Below are positions 44,674 to 55,728 of a stretch of 64,000 nucleotides of DNA, one piece after another. How positions within the stretch are numbered: the first letter of the stretch is position 1; the number at the start of each line of letters is the position of its first letter. This DNA comes from Niallia sp. XMNu-256 (GTDB lineage Bacteria; Bacillota; Bacilli; Bacillales; Cytobacillaceae), in NCBI RefSeq assembly GCF_036670015.1, contig NZ_CP137636.1:2892501-2956500 (forward strand), in the 5' to 3' direction. The notes below the pieces were generated by a model. That model saw only the letters and a list, made by a program, of their open reading frames with translations, was not told the origin of the DNA and searched no databases. Made by a program: the position numbers and the translations under genes.

Positions 44674-45971
44674 CAATCTGTAGCTATTAATTGCTGGAGA
44701 TCATTAAAAAATTGTGGGTAGGATACTGAAATTGATTCTTTTTCTTGGAGAAAAACCTCGTTCTCACAGATTAATGCGGCAACCGCAAGCATCATTCCAA
44801 TCCGATGGTCGCCATGACTTGATACCGTTCCACCAGTTAATCGATTATTGCCTTGAATAACCATGCCGTCTTCAGTTGCTTTAATCGCTACTCCAAGCTT
44901 TGATAGTTCATTCACAACTGTATCAATCCGGTTCGTCTCTTTTACCTTTAATTCTTGGGCATCACGGATAATTGTTTGACCCTCTGCTTGAGAAGCAAGT
45001 AAAGCAATTACAGGAATTTCATCAATTAATCGAGGAATTAAGTCACCGCCAATGGTCATTCCCTTTAAATTTGACGTTTTAATCGTTATGTCTCCAACAG
45101 GTTCAAAATTATTCTCATCTGATTTCATTTCAATTGTCATATCAGCACCCATCTCTTTTAGCACATCAATAATTCCAGTACGAGTTGGATTTAAACCGAC
45201 ATTCTTTAAGATAATAGAGCTATTAGGTACAATCGCTCCTGCAACAAGGAAAAAAGCAGCAGATGAGATATCTCCTGGAACATGAATAGTCGTTCCTTTT
45301 AAAGTTTGTCCACCTTTTACTGATACGGATAAACCATCTTCTTCTACTATACCGCCAAATTGTCGGATCATTCGTTCCGTATGGTCTCTTGACTTTTCTG
45401 GTTCTATAACAGTTGTTCTTCCCTCTGCTTGCAAACCAGCTAAGAGAATGGAAGATTTCACTTGAGCACTTGCAACAGAAGGGTGATAGGTAATCCCCTT
45501 AATTTGTCCACCTCGGATCGATAATGGGGTATACTCTCCGTTTTGGCGACCATCAATTTGTGCTCCCATTTCTGTCAACGGCTTCGTTACCCTTGTCATT
45601 GGTCGCTTTCCAATAGATTCATCCCCTATGATTGTACTGTGAGATTCACGACCAGCTAAAAGGCCCATTAGCAAGCGAATAGTTGTTCCTGAATTACCTA
45701 CGTCTAGCACTTCTTTTGGTTCCTTTAAACCGCTCCATCCTTTTCCATGAATCACTAATTTATCCTCGGTCTGCTGTATATCAACACCCAATTGACGAAA
45801 ACAAGCAACCGTATTTAAACAATCATCTCCTAATAGAAAACCAGTTACGGTTGTGTCACCCTCTGCAATTGCTCCAAACATAACCGAACGGTGTGAGATG
45901 GATTTATCACCTGGGACTGTAATCTCTCCAGTTAATGAATGTTGATTGTATTCTAATGGTTTTGAACCCAT
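44673..45971 (-). CDS. aroA: 3-phosphoshikimate 1-carboxyvinyltransferase (EPSP synthase)
   Basis: 432 residues. Shikimate-phosphate and PEP motifs [37 protein letters not shown] and [10 protein letters not shown]. The motif near residue 100 (LMGLLAG) is of the class II type seen in Gram-positives. Start at MGSKPLEY after AAGGTGAAACAG. Last gene of the aro cluster. Confidence 0.95.
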   Translation of the reverse strand: MGSKPLEYNQHSLTGEITVPGDKSISHRSVMFGAIAEGDTTVTGFLLGDDCLNTVACFRQLGVDIQQTEDKLVIHGKGWSGLKEPKEVLDVGNSGTTIRLLMGLLAGRESHSTIIGDESIGKRPMTRVTKPLTEMGAQIDGRQNGEYTPLSIRGGQIKGITYHPSVASAQVKSSILLAGLQAEGRTTVIEPEKSRDHTERMIRQFGGIVEEDGLSVSVKGGQTLKGTTIHVPGDISSAAFFLVAGAIVPNSSIILKNVGLNPTRTGIIDVLKEMGADMTIEMKSDENNFEPVGDITIKTSNLKGMTIGGDLIPRLIDEIPVIALLASQAEGQTIIRDAQELKVKETNRIDTVVNELSKLGVAIKATEDGMVIQGNNRLTGGTVSSHGDHRIGMMLAVAALICENEVFLQEKESISVSYPQFFNDLQQLIATD

Positions 45972-45999
45972 CTGTTTCACCTTCCTTACTAGTTGAACC

Positions 46000-47106
46000 T
46001 TATGATATTAAGGTTGTTTCAAAGTCTGTATAGTGCTCAATACATTTCTTAGCTCGTATACGGTCTTCTTCCGTCTGAAAACTAATAACAAGAACACCAA
46101 TGATATCTTCTCTAGTTTCTCGAATTTGTATATTGGTAATGCTGATTTCTTCCTTAGCTAAATAGCCCGTTACTTCAGATACAACCCCCGGATAATCGGG
46201 GACATCAACAAATAAGTCATAAAAGGCAGGAATGGCCCCTTTCTGTTGTGGCAATTCATCTCTGAATCTTTTAGCATCGGCAAAATATTGATAAATTTTT
46301 TCACCATCTTCAGTTTTAATAATGGTAGCAACAGTTCTCATTTCGTTTTGCCATTGGTCTAGCAATTCCATTAATACCTCTTTATTATGTAAAAGAATAT
46401 CGCGCCACATAGACGGGCTACTTGAAGCTATCCTAGTAATATCTCGAAATCCTCCAGCTGCTAGCCGCGGAATTAAATTTTGTTCTTTACTCTTTTTCTC
46501 AGCTTGATGGACAAGTGATGCAGCAATAATATGTGGGAAATGGCTAATCACTCCCGTTAAGAAATCATGTTCTTTCGGTGTAACTACAAGAAATTTTGCG
46601 TTTGTTCCTTTTAACCACTCTTTCAACACTTGCACTTTTCCTTGTTCAATTCCTTGACCTGGAGTTAATAGATAGAATGCATTTTCAAACAAAATGGCGC
46701 GAGCTGCTGATACTCCACTTTTATGGGAACCGGCCATTGGATGTCCACCGATAAATGTAATTCCTTGCGAACTTAATTTTTCCTCCGCCTTTTTGACTAC
46801 CTCATATTTTGTACTTCCAGCATCTGTAATTATCACGTTTTTCTTTAGAGGAATTTCGCAGAGAAGATCGATAATTTGTTCTGTTTCTTTAACTGGAGTC
46901 GTAATTAAAATCAAATCAGCGTCTTTGGCACCGTCTTCGATTCTATCTACTAATCTGTCTACAACTCCAAGCATTTTTGCAATTTTACCTTGATCCTCAT
47001 TAATATCATAACCGGTTATTTGGCATTCCCCATGCTCCCCTTTAATACACAATGCGAGAGAACCGCCAATAAGGCCTAGTCCAATGACAAATACTTGACC
47101 TTCCAA
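46000..47106 (-). CDS. tyrA: Prephenate dehydrogenase
   Basis: 368 residues. NAD-binding [15 protein letters not shown], catalytic region [13 protein letters not shown] and [12 protein letters not shown]-terminal ACT domain ([19 protein letters not shown]). Makes 4-hydroxyphenylpyruvate for tyrosine. Start TTG 47106 follows AAGGGGGTG by 6 nt and matches the homologous N-terminus; upstream in-frame starts would add a tail overlapping that site. Confidence 0.93.
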   Translation of the reverse strand: MEGQVFVIGLGLIGGSLALCIKGEHGECQITGYDINEDQGKIAKMLGVVDRLVDRIEDGAKDADLILITTPVKETEQIIDLLCEIPLKKNVIITDAGSTKYEVVKKAEEKLSSQGITFIGGHPMAGSHKSGVSAARAILFENAFYLLTPGQGIEQGKVQVLKEWLKGTNAKFLVVTPKEHDFLTGVISHFPHIIAASLVHQAEKKSKEQNLIPRLAAGGFRDITRIASSSPSMWRDILLHNKEVLMELLDQWQNEMRTVATIIKTEDGEKIYQYFADAKRFRDELPQQKGAIPAFYDLFVDVPDYPGVVSEVTGYLAKEEISITNIQIRETREDIIGVLVISFQTEEDRIRAKKCIEHYTDFETTLIS

Positions 47107-47152
47107 TTCGGCCACCCCCTTTTTTTGCATTGCCACTCTCTATATAGTTGGA

Positions 47153-48256
47153 TTAATTTGAAATAGCCGCTTTTTCTTGTAAGTATTGAGTCATGACTTC
47201 TATGACTCCATTATTCTCTTCGGTAGAACCAACCGTAACCCTAACAGACGTTGGGAACCCTAATGCATTACCAGAACGAACAATATAACCTCTTTCCAAT
47301 AAATATTGGAAGACCTCGTCTCCACTCGTACCAAAATCAATTAAAATAAAGTTCGCTTGTGAAGGAAAATACTTTAATTGCTTTTCTTTACAAAATAACT
47401 CGAATTGAGCCATTCCATCGCGATTTTTCTTTTTGCATTCTTCAACATATTCTTGATCATTAATTGCAGCAATTGCAGCAATCTGTCCAAGTGTGTTGAC
47501 ATTAAATGGTTCCCTGACTGGTTCTAATGCTCGTATAATATCTTCATGTGCAATCCCATAACCAATTCTTAAACTAGCAATTCCATAAATTTTTGAAAAA
47601 GTTCTTACGACAATTACATTTTTATAAGTTTTAGCGAAGTCTACTGAATCATAGAAATCATCAGCTACAACATAATCATGATATGCATCATCAATAACCA
47701 CTAGTGTTTGATCTGGTACACGATCAAGGAATGAAACGAGTTTTTCTTTTGAAATATGAAGGCCTGTAGGGTTATTCGGACTGCATACCCAAACAACCGC
47801 AGTATTTTCATCAATTGCCTTAAGCATAGATTCTAAATCATGTTCTCCATCGTTTAATGGGATCTCTCTAATCTCCGCTCCATCAACAATGGCATTATGT
47901 TTGTATTGTGAGAAGCTAGGGCTTGGCATCACCGTGTTTTTCCCCGGCAGCAAAAATGCGCGAGATACAATTTGAATTAAATTATCTGCTCCATTTCCAA
48001 AAATCAATTGATTTTGATTTACTTTTAAAAAATCACACATTGACTCTCGCAGCTTTGTCGCATATCCATCAGGGTAAATAGCGAAATTAGTAACCGCTTC
48101 TTTTAAAGCTTCCACTGCCTTAGGCGATGCCCCAAATGGGTTCTCATTAGAAGCAAGTTTTACAATATTCTCAAGACCATATTCTCGTTTTACCGATTCA
48201 ATGGGTCTTCCTGGTTGATATGGTTTTAATGTTAATAATTGCTCTTTCCACTGCAT
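47153..48256 (-). CDS. hisC: Histidinol-phosphate / aromatic aminotransferase
   Basis: 367 residues, fold type I. PLP lysine in VVRTFSKIYGIASLRIGY, SPNNPTG and VIDDAYHDY. In B. subtilis the gene in this place serves both histidine synthesis and the last step to Tyr and Phe. Directly follows aroH (16 bp), where B. subtilis has trpEDCFBA. Confidence 0.93.
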   Translation of the reverse strand: MQWKEQLLTLKPYQPGRPIESVKREYGLENIVKLASNENPFGASPKAVEALKEAVTNFAIYPDGYATKLRESMCDFLKVNQNQLIFGNGADNLIQIVSRAFLLPGKNTVMPSPSFSQYKHNAIVDGAEIREIPLNDGEHDLESMLKAIDENTAVVWVCSPNNPTGLHISKEKLVSFLDRVPDQTLVVIDDAYHDYVVADDFYDSVDFAKTYKNVIVVRTFSKIYGIASLRIGYGIAHEDIIRALEPVREPFNVNTLGQIAAIAAINDQEYVEECKKKNRDGMAQFELFCKEKQLKYFPSQANFILIDFGTSGDEVFQYLLERGYIVRSGNALGFPTSVRVTVGSTEENNGVIEVMTQYLQEKAAISN

Positions 48257-48272
48257 GACTATTCACCTCAGG

Positions 48273-48656
48273 TTAATCTTGATTGTTTCTATGTTGTACT
48301 AAGTCCGGCCGTAAAGTAACAGCCTCTTCTAAATAAATATGCTCAATTTCCCGTTGCCTTTTCGTTGTATTAATATGCATCATTACTCGTATACATTTCT
48401 GTAATGCATGAGGGACAGCCATTTCCTTCATACACATGACAGGTACATAGCTCCACCCGTCGATCGCACGCATCGCTCTTGCTGGAAAAGCATTCGTAAT
48501 ATCATCTGTTACAGAAATAAATACGGAAGCCACCTGCTCTGGATCGATTTTATTCGCTTTGATCATCTCTCGTAATAATCGGTCCGTTTCTTGTAAAACA
48601 GCTATTTCAGTATCTTCTTTAATTGTAATCGCCCCGCGGACTCCTCGAACTTGCAA
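48273..48656 (-). CDS. aroH: Chorismate mutase, AroH type
   Basis: 127 residues. VRGVRGAITI, the active-site FPARAMRAIDGWSYVPVMCMKEM and KCIRVMMHINT. Trimeric enzyme turning chorismate into prephenate. Start TTG 48656 with GGGAGGGG 5 nt upstream; an in-frame TTG five codons earlier overlaps the site. Confidence 0.93.
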   Translation of the reverse strand: MQVRGVRGAITIKEDTEIAVLQETDRLLREMIKANKIDPEQVASVFISVTDDITNAFPARAMRAIDGWSYVPVMCMKEMAVPHALQKCIRVMMHINTTKRQREIEHIYLEEAVTLRPDLVQHRNNQD

Positions 48657-48673
48657 AAAATCCCCTCCCAATA

Positions 48674-48878
48674 GAAAAGCACAAGCGCCTTGACCAGCCC
48701 CGATAAAGAAAACTCTCCGACTGGCAAGCCTTTAGGCGAAGACAGAGGAGTAGTTGCTCTTATGCCTAACATTTTTCTAGTTAGGCCAAGCACAAGACGA
48801 ACTGTCAAGAAGGTCGACCTTTACCTTCTTGACGGATTGGCTTGTGACCTCGAGAGGCTAGGCGCTGGAGCTAGACAG
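48674..48878 (+). repeat. Dispersed Bacillaceae intergenic repeat, about 205 bp
   Basis: The element ends with GGCGCTGGAGCTAGACA, a terminus I recall from many Bacillaceae intergenic regions. Its opposite end AAGCGCCT is the inverse of AGGCGCT. It contains two perfect internal hairpins: GTCAAGAAGGT/ACCTTCTTGAC (48804-48833) and GCCTAAC/GTTAGGC (48764-48786). Base composition is richer in GC than the flanks. No coding potential; frames across it are accidental. It lies between aroB and aroH within a probable operon. Confidence 0.7.
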
Positions 48879-48909
48879 TTACCTAAAACTTATAAGTATA
48901 GCCTCTTAT

Positions 48910-49983
48910 TCAGAGGCTGAATTGCTCTAACTCTCCTAAAATTTCCGTTTCGGATAATTCATAGATTTGCGGCATTCCAATTTTATTTAAAAGGACAAAC
49001 CTAATTTGCCCATCGATTGATTTTTTATCACCTTTCATCCTTTGGATGAGTGCATCTAAAGATAAACCTCTCGGCAACTCGGTTTGATAGCCTAATGAAT
49101 CAAGCCATATTTGAAAGGCTGCTGTATCCATTTGAAGCCCTGCAAATTTCTGACTAAGTTGTAAGGCGAATCCCATTCCAATTACAACGGCTTCTCCATG
49201 AGTGATTTTCCCATAGCCCATTTCAGCTTCAATCGCGTGTCCAAGAGTATGACCGAAGTTTAAATAAGCTCTTACCCCAGTTTCCTTCTCGTCCTCACCG
49301 ACAATCACGCTCTTAATCTCAATTCCTTTTGCTAAAAACGTAACAAGATCCTCTTCTGTCAAATATTCTAATTGGCGAATATGATTTTTTAGCCAAGTAT
49401 AGAAAGAAAAATCCTGTATGAGTCCATGCTTAATAACTTCAGCAAAACCCGAACGTATTTCATGCTGTGGCAAACTAGCTAAGAAATGAGTATCATAGAT
49501 CACTGCCTCTGGTTGATAAAATGCCCCAATCATATTTTTACCTTTCGGATGATTGATCGCAACCTTCCCACCTACCGCACTATCATGTGCCAAGATCGTA
49601 GTTGGCAGCTGAATAAAAGGAATTCCTCGCATAAATGTCGCAGCAACAAATCCTGCCAAATCTCCAACCGCACCGCCGCCAAGTGCAAGGATTAAGGAAC
49701 CGCGATCAAGACCGGCATTTAAAGCTGCTGTTTGACATTCATAATAAACGTCAAATGTTTTAGCCTCTTCCCCACTTGGTACCCTTATTGCTTCAACATG
49801 AAAGTCTTTGAGTAATTGAAGGATTCGATCTAAATAAAGAACTCCCACCTTTTCATCCGTAATAACCATGATTTTCGTGACAGATAGATGTTCCTGTATA
49901 AAACGGGGCAGTTCATCAATTACACCAGGCCCGATATAGACTGGGTAAGATTTTAATGGAGTCTTGACCATATGTTGAATCAT
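48910..49983 (-). CDS. aroB: 3-dehydroquinate synthase
   Basis: 357 residues. NAD-binding VPSGEEAKTF and LGGGAVGDLAGFVAATFMRGI, metal site HGLIQD-type SGFAEVIKHGLI and NFGHTLGHAIEAEMGYGKITHGEAV. Second step of the shikimate pathway. Start overlaps the aroC stop by one base (TAATG). Confidence 0.95.
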   Translation of the reverse strand: MIQHMVKTPLKSYPVYIGPGVIDELPRFIQEHLSVTKIMVITDEKVGVLYLDRILQLLKDFHVEAIRVPSGEEAKTFDVYYECQTAALNAGLDRGSLILALGGGAVGDLAGFVAATFMRGIPFIQLPTTILAHDSAVGGKVAINHPKGKNMIGAFYQPEAVIYDTHFLASLPQHEIRSGFAEVIKHGLIQDFSFYTWLKNHIRQLEYLTEEDLVTFLAKGIEIKSVIVGEDEKETGVRAYLNFGHTLGHAIEAEMGYGKITHGEAVVIGMGFALQLSQKFAGLQMDTAAFQIWLDSLGYQTELPRGLSLDALIQRMKGDKKSIDGQIRFVLLNKIGMPQIYELSETEILGELEQFSL

Positions 49984-51152
49984 TAAAATTCCCTCGCATA
50001 TTTACGGTGTTCATCAACTACTTCTTTTAGCGTTTCAAAACGATCACTATAAAACTGATCAATAATGGCTGAAGCCAATTCCCATGCAACAACATTTTCA
50101 GCAACAACCGCAGCTGCTGGTACGGCACAACTATCTGAGCGTTCAACACTTGCTGTAAATTCCTCTTTTGACTCAATATCCACACTTTGCAGCGGCTTGT
50201 ACAATGTTGGAATTGGTTTCATAACTCCTCTTATGACAAGTGGCATCCCATTGGACATACCACCTTCTAAGCCACCTAAACGATTGGTTTTTCGATAGAA
50301 CCCTCTTTCTTCAGACCAAACGATCTCATCATGTACTTGGCTCCCTGGAATATGCGCTGCATCAAAGCCTATTCCAAATTCAACACCTTTGAATGCATTA
50401 ATACTGCAGATTGCTGCAGCCAGTTTCGAATCTAACTTACGATCATAATGCACATAACTGCCAACCCCTGCTGGCATACCCTCTACAATAACCTCTACAG
50501 TTCCACCGATTGAGTCGCCATTTTCCTTTGCTGAGTCAATCGCTCTCATCATTTTTTCCCCTGCTTCTGGATCTAGACAGCGTACAGGTGATTCTTCTGT
50601 TATTTCTCTTAAGCTTTGAATCGAGTCATAACTTGTCTCTGATGCCTTTACCCCACCAATTTCTACTACATGGGATGCAACCTCGATTCCTAGTAGAGAT
50701 AATAATTTTTTCGCTACAGCCCCTGCTGCAACACGAACGGTCGTTTCTCGCGCAGAGGATCGTTCTAATACATTTCTCATATCACGATGACCGTATTTTA
50801 ACGCTCCGTTTAAATCAGCGTGACCTGGTCTAGGTCTCGTAACTTTCCGTTTGATATCTTCTTCATTTCCTTCAAAAGGCTCAGCCCCCATGATTTTTAC
50901 CCAGTGTTTCCAGTCATTATTTTCTACAACTAATGCAACTGGCGACCCTAATGTTAATCCATGTCTAACCCCACTAGTGATCTCAACTATATCCTTTTCA
51001 ATTTGCATTCGACGGCCGCGACCATACCCTTTTTGTCTTCTTGCCAATTGTTCATTTATATCCTCTTGTAATAGAGGCATTCCCGCTGGTAGTCCCTCTA
51101 TAATGGTTGTTAATTGCGGGCCATGTGATTCTCCTGCTGTTAAATATCTCAT
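49983..51152 (-). CDS. aroC: Chorismate synthase
   Basis: 389 residues. Family signatures [56 protein letters not shown] split over the middle, and [16 protein letters not shown]-dependent last step to chorismate. Start [11 protein letters not shown] set by AAGGGGGAAAG; the GTG six codons earlier overlaps that site. First gene of the aro cluster. Confidence 0.95.
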   Translation of the reverse strand: MRYLTAGESHGPQLTTIIEGLPAGMPLLQEDINEQLARRQKGYGRGRRMQIEKDIVEITSGVRHGLTLGSPVALVVENNDWKHWVKIMGAEPFEGNEEDIKRKVTRPRPGHADLNGALKYGHRDMRNVLERSSARETTVRVAAGAVAKKLLSLLGIEVASHVVEIGGVKASETSYDSIQSLREITEESPVRCLDPEAGEKMMRAIDSAKENGDSIGGTVEVIVEGMPAGVGSYVHYDRKLDSKLAAAICSINAFKGVEFGIGFDAAHIPGSQVHDEIVWSEERGFYRKTNRLGGLEGGMSNGMPLVIRGVMKPIPTLYKPLQSVDIESKEEFTASVERSDSCAVPAAAVVAENVVAWELASAIIDQFYSDRFETLKEVVDEHRKYAREF

Positions 51153-51271
51153 CTTTCTTTCCCCCTTCACATCATTAAAGGATTATGTATCAATATAACA
51201 TATCAATCCAAATTAGAATAGTAAGTTTTAAAAATAATCCTAACATTTTTTCAGAAAAGTTTATACCATTA

Positions 51272-52045
51272 TTATATCTTTTTGTAGAAAAAAGTATCTT
51301 CCACTTCAAAACGATATTTGTTTACATTAAAAATTTGTTCAGTACTACCAACAAAAAGGATACCGTCCTGGTTTAGAGCCTTTGAAAATTTTTGATATAT
51401 ACTATCCTTTGCTTCTTCTGTAAAATAAATGAGAACATTGCGACATATAATTAAATCATAAGCTGTTCCATAGGGTTCAGCTAATAAATTATGTTTTTTA
51501 AAAGTGACGGTCTTTTTAATTTCCTCTGAAAGGACGTACCCGCTCTCCTCACGAGTAAAAAATCTTCTTTTCATATCCACCGGGATTTCGTTGAGAGACC
51601 GTTCAGGGTAAATTCCTAATTTTGCTCGAGCGATCGCTTTTTCATCAATATCTGATGCTAATATATTAATTTTTGATAACGGCATATACTTGGATAATAT
51701 CATCGCTATTGTATATGGTTCCTCGCCTGTCGAACATGCTGCGCTCCATACTTTTGGTTTATTTACCCTTTTTAGCATTTTTGGCAAGATTCCTTTTTCT
51801 AAAACCTCCCAACGTTTATAATTACGATAAAATTCGGAAACATTGATCGTCATTCGATCCAAAAATTCATATAACAATTCTGAATCACGAGTCACCCCTT
51901 GAAAGTATGCTTCAAAGAAGGAGTATCCTTTCTTTTCATACAAGGAGGTTAGTCTTCTTTTCATTTGTGTCTCTTTGTATAGACTTAGATCAATTCCTGT
52001 TTTGGATTTTATGCGACTAATGAATTGTTGATAATCAGTAGGCAT
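51272..52045 (-). CDS. cheR: Chemotaxis receptor methyltransferase CheR
   Basis: 257 residues. N-terminal helical receptor-binding domain and SAM domain with SAACSTGEEPYTIAMIL, ASDIDEKAIARAKLG and LIICRNVLIYF. Methylates receptor glutamates. It sits between ndk and aroC as in B. subtilis. RBS AAGGGAG. Confidence 0.95.
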   Translation of the reverse strand: MPTDYQQFISRIKSKTGIDLSLYKETQMKRRLTSLYEKKGYSFFEAYFQGVTRDSELLYEFLDRMTINVSEFYRNYKRWEVLEKGILPKMLKRVNKPKVWSAACSTGEEPYTIAMILSKYMPLSKINILASDIDEKAIARAKLGIYPERSLNEIPVDMKRRFFTREESGYVLSEEIKKTVTFKKHNLLAEPYGTAYDLIICRNVLIYFTEEAKDSIYQKFSKALNQDGILFVGSTEQIFNVNKYRFEVEDTFFYKKI

Positions 52046-52130
52046 TCTTATACTCCCTTTATTAGGATAACTTTAGTATAGTACAAAAGGGATTCCCTTT
52101 TCCATCTAAATAGAAAAGCTACTCATTAAA

Positions 52131-52165
52131 AAAACGGCACTTGAAAAAAATCAAGTGCCGCTTTT
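52131..52165 (-). terminator. Terminator of ndk
   Basis: CGGCACTTGA and TCAAGTGCCG form a 10-bp stem with a 6-nt loop; TTTTTTTAATG follows on the minus strand. Confidence 0.85.
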
Positions 52166-52167
52166 TA

Positions 52168-52614
52168 TTAATAAATCCATTGACCCATTAATTTATCGTA
52201 TTGAACTACTTCTTCTTCCTTAAAAAATAATCCGATTTCACGAACTGCACTTTCAGGAGAGTCAGAACCATGAATTACGTTTTTTCCAACTGTTACTCCA
52301 AAATCGCCGCGAATGGTTCCAGGTGCAGCATCCTTTGGATTTGTTGAACCCATCATTTGACGAGCAGTTGCAATGACATTTTCGCCTTCCCAAATCATCG
52401 CAAATACTGGACCAGATGTGATAAAATCAACTAATTCACCAAAAAAAGGACGTTCTTTATGTTCACCGTAATGCTCTTCGGCTAATTCTCTAGGAATATT
52501 CATTAATTTTCCACCAACAAGTTGAAAACCTTTTTTCTCAAACCGTGAAATTATTTCACCAATTAAATTACGTTGTACACCATCTGGTTTAACCATTAAA
52601 AATGTTTTTTCCAT
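52168..52614 (-). CDS. ndk: Nucleoside diphosphate kinase
   Basis: 148 residues. Phospho-histidine His115 in [27 protein letters not shown] at the N-terminus. Balances NTP pools. RBS AGGGG. Confidence 0.97.
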   Translation of the reverse strand: MEKTFLMVKPDGVQRNLIGEIISRFEKKGFQLVGGKLMNIPRELAEEHYGEHKERPFFGELVDFITSGPVFAMIWEGENVIATARQMMGSTNPKDAAPGTIRGDFGVTVGKNVIHGSDSPESAVREIGLFFKEEEVVQYDKLMGQWIY

Positions 52615-52717
52615 AATACTTCAGCCCCTATAACAGTATGTATAATATTCTCCCTTTCGCTTTTTGAAAGGGATTCCATGGAAATAATAACATTTATTTG
52701 AATACTTTACAACTTCC

Positions 52718-53680
52718 CTAAAATTTTCTTTTGCCAATATATTTAGCAATATTACGAAGTGCGGTTTTGGCCTGATTATCGGGAAGTTGTTCAACCATGA
52801 TTAGGGCTTTATTTAAATATTGATTGCTGATGTTTCTAGCTCTTTCAATTGCACCACAATCAATAATCAATTTAATAATCTCTTCCATTTCTTCCTTAGT
52901 CATCTTCTCATGGACTTTACGAATTTCCTTTGCAATTGCCTCATTTTCCATGGCAATTAAAGCCGGAAGTGTGATATTCCCTTGTAACAAATCTCCTCCA
53001 GATGGCTTCCCTAATTCCTTTTCAGTTCCTGTAAAATCAAGAATATCATCGATAATTTGGTAGGACATCCCCACATAATATCCATATTTCGCCAGATTCC
53101 ATGCTGTTTTTTCGTCAACATTGGCCGTAATTGCACCTAACTGACAGCTCGATTCAATTAACAGAGCCGTTTTCCTTTTGATTCTCCGTAAATAATCCCT
53201 TAAATTTTGATTAAACCGATATTTATCTTTCATTTGCTCTAATTCACCGATGACCAACTCAACCATTGTATGCGAAAGAATTGTATGTGCCTGAGGTTTT
53301 TCTATTTCAGCCATTAATTCTAAAGCACGAGCAAAAATATAGTCGCCTGTATAAGTAGCAATTCGATTATCCCATTTAGCTTTAACGGTCGGTTGTCCTC
53401 TTCGAATGGACGCATCATCAATTACATCATCATGAATAAGAGAGGCAGCATGGATTAACTCTAAAGAAACCGCCACTTTTTTGATCTTATGAATATCGTA
53501 CTCACCAAATTTAGCCGCCAATAACACAAAAAGAGGACGAATCCGCTTCCCCCCCGCTTGCAACAAATGAAGAGAGGCTTCTCTTAGCAGTGCCGAATCA
53601 GCATACACAGCCTCTTCTAATGCTTTCTCTACTATATCAATATCCTTATTTAAAAATGAATACATCATTTTAAATTTCAT
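52718..53680 (-). CDS. hepT: Heptaprenyl diphosphate synthase component II
   Basis: 320 residues, trans-prenyltransferase. First aspartate-rich motif LIHDDVIDDASIRRGQPT, second QIIDDILDFTGTEKELGKP, plus GGKRIRP. With HepS makes the C35 chain of menaquinone. Start MKFKMMYSF, 9 nt after AAGGTGG. Confidence 0.94.
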   Translation of the reverse strand: MKFKMMYSFLNKDIDIVEKALEEAVYADSALLREASLHLLQAGGKRIRPLFVLLAAKFGEYDIHKIKKVAVSLELIHAASLIHDDVIDDASIRRGQPTVKAKWDNRIATYTGDYIFARALELMAEIEKPQAHTILSHTMVELVIGELEQMKDKYRFNQNLRDYLRRIKRKTALLIESSCQLGAITANVDEKTAWNLAKYGYYVGMSYQIIDDILDFTGTEKELGKPSGGDLLQGNITLPALIAMENEAIAKEIRKVHEKMTKEEMEEIIKLIIDCGAIERARNISNQYLNKALIMVEQLPDNQAKTALRNIAKYIGKRKF

Positions 53681-53796
53681 ATCCGTATCCACCTTGCTGT
53701 AACCCCTGCTTGCACACGCAAACAAAACGTCCATTTATTTTAAGCTAAGTATTTGTCACATCACTTATCAATGTGTAAGACTGCTGCTGAATAAAG

Positions 53797-54498
53797 TTAA
53801 CGCTTATAGCCAAAATGTGCTGCTGCAACGCCACCTGTATAAGGTTTATACGTTACATTCACAAAACCTGCTTGTTCAAACATCTCAGCTAGTTTTCTCA
53901 TCCCCGGAAAATGACGCGTTGATTCATTTAACCAAGCATATTCCTTATAGCTTTTCGCAAATAATTTACCAAAAAACGGCATGATAAATTGAAAATAAAA
54001 ATAATATAATTGCTTAAATCCAAAAGCGGTTGGATGAGATGTATCTAATGAAACAACCAATCCACCTGGTTTAACGACACGATACATTTCTTGTAACACT
54101 TGCTGAAGATCCGGTACATTTCGCAGCCCAAATCCAATGGTTACATAATCAAAGGCCCCATCAGGAAAAGGAAGTTCCATAGCATTCCCATGAACAAGAG
54201 TAACATTATGATAATTTTTTAACTTTTGTTCGCCTATTTTGAGCATATTTTTACTAAAATCCAGTCCGATTACTTCTCCATTGTCACCGACAGCTTGCGC
54301 TAGAGAGAGTGTCCAATCACCCGTACCACAACATAAATCAAGTGCTTTTGATCCTGCACGTACGTTCATTCGCTTCATAATATCATTCCGCCACCTGACA
54401 TGCTGTTTGAAGCTAATGACAGAATTCATTTTGTCGTACTGGTCATAAATATTTTCGAAAACGCGGTGAACCTTTTGTTCTTTTGTTTGTTCTTGCAT
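53797..54498 (-). CDS. menG: Demethylmenaquinone methyltransferase
   Basis: 233 residues, UbiE/MenG family. SAM motif [32 protein letters not shown] and [16 protein letters not shown]. Last step of menaquinone synthesis. Starts 4 nt after the hepS stop, GGAAGGG site. Confidence 0.95.
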   Translation of the reverse strand: MQEQTKEQKVHRVFENIYDQYDKMNSVISFKQHVRWRNDIMKRMNVRAGSKALDLCCGTGDWTLSLAQAVGDNGEVIGLDFSKNMLKIGEQKLKNYHNVTLVHGNAMELPFPDGAFDYVTIGFGLRNVPDLQQVLQEMYRVVKPGGLVVSLDTSHPTAFGFKQLYYFYFQFIMPFFGKLFAKSYKEYAWLNESTRHFPGMRKLAEMFEQAGFVNVTYKPYTGGVAAAHFGYKR

Positions 54499-54502
54499 GC
54501 TT

Positions 54503-55306
54503 CTACCCTTCCTCCACAAATGATTTTTCTACTGGTTGGGTTCTATCCATCAATCGTTGTTTTAAATTGGGACTTAATAAAGGTGCATCATCCATTCCAA
54601 TCATGATTTGCTTCTTAGCGTGCTCAATAAAACTCTCACATTGTTGGATTAAGCTCTGTTGCATGTGATTGTTTAGCCTTTCTCGATCACTTGCAAATGT
54701 TGAACGGTCAATGGCATGAAGAACAACTGAATTTCCGGTCGTCAAAAATAGTTCCTTTTCCTCAATTAATCGATTGAGGAGGAGAAAGTTTGCGATACTA
54801 TAATCCCAATTTGTTATGTTAAAAAAATGGGCAAACTCTTCAATTAAGGAGAATTCAATCACCTTTACACTATCCATAACTTCTCTTACATTGTTTTGAT
54901 TTTTACTGTAAAGAGTGACTTTATGCTCGTTAATTCTTTTAACTGCTTTCGATAGTTTTTTTATAATTGCAATATTTTCTACTTTAGCTAAAAATTTGTA
55001 ATACAATCCACTATAATAGTCTCCCGCTAAAATAGTGAGTTGCCTTGTTTTCATACTATTATCATCTTTTAAAGAGTTGGATACATAATCATGTGTATCT
55101 AAAGCAATATACATAAGCATAATGGCAATAATATATGAATCTTGTTCTATTGGAGAAAGATCTAATTGATCAGCTATTGAAATCAGGATAAGTAATTTAT
55201 CCTCATCAATTTTTGGCAATTGGATATATTTACGTAAATAAGGATGTAAAACATATCTTTCGATGATTTCCTTCATTTGTGCTATTCTAATTTCAATATC
55301 GCTCAT
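54503..55306 (-). CDS. hepS: Heptaprenyl diphosphate synthase component I
   Basis: 267 residues, all helical HepS/HEPPP family ([31 protein letters not shown] is split by length here into the recognisable core). Non-catalytic partner that sets product length with HepT. RBS AAGGGTG. First gene of hepS-menG-hepT. Confidence 0.88.
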   Translation of the reverse strand: MSDIEIRIAQMKEIIERYVLHPYLRKYIQLPKIDEDKLLILISIADQLDLSPIEQDSYIIAIMLMYIALDTHDYVSNSLKDDNSMKTRQLTILAGDYYSGLYYKFLAKVENIAIIKKLSKAVKRINEHKVTLYSKNQNNVREVMDSVKVIEFSLIEEFAHFFNITNWDYSIANFLLLNRLIEEKELFLTTGNSVVLHAIDRSTFASDRERLNNHMQQSLIQQCESFIEHAKKQIMIGMDDAPLLSPNLKQRLMDRTQPVEKSFVEEG

Positions 55307-55454
55307 GTAATCACACCCTTATTCCCCGTTTAATTATTAAGTAGTGTTAAATCTATATATTATATAGGACAAGCAGACCCCATTATATCATAAAAGATGC
55401 TATATTGGGGTATGCTTTCCTATTTTGTTTACTTCACTTCAGTTGAATATATGG

Positions 55455-55697
55455 TTAGTTAGAATCCGTTTTTCCTTCGCTTTCTAAGTCACCAAATTGC
55501 GTTTTAATAAAAGCAGAACCGCGAATTTTAATTGCTGATGTATGTTCTGTAAATTGTGCAATTAACACTTCGCCTTTATCTAATTTTTCAGAATGGTGAA
55601 ACTTAGTATCTGAACCCCTTGTTAAACCAATGACGTTGACACCGTCTTCTTTTGCTTTAATAATTACATAATCATTAGAGGTTGGTTTTGTATTCAT
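55455..55697 (-). CDS. mtrB: TRAP, trp RNA-binding attenuation protein
   Basis: 80 residues, highly similar to B. subtilis [24 protein letters not shown] and [14 protein letters not shown]. The RNA-binding triad is retained as Lys38, Lys57 and Arg59 (one residue later than in B. subtilis). The undecamer binds tryptophan and then (G/U)AG repeats in trp leaders. Here the usual neighbouring target, the trp operon, is absent. Lies 31 bp after folE. Confidence 0.95.
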   Translation of the reverse strand: MNTKPTSNDYVIIKAKEDGVNVIGLTRGSDTKFHHSEKLDKGEVLIAQFTEHTSAIKIRGSAFIKTQFGDLESEGKTDSN

Positions 55698-55728
55698 AAT
55701 CCCCACAGCCTTCTTTCTATATTGAGCT

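Noticed and set aside
48602-48920. Short open frames across the aroB-aroH gap
   Set aside because: They read through the structured repeat on both strands, with no RBS or similarity.
54400-54668. Plus-strand frames over the menG-hepS junction
   Set aside because: Shadow frames of two well-supported minus-strand genes.
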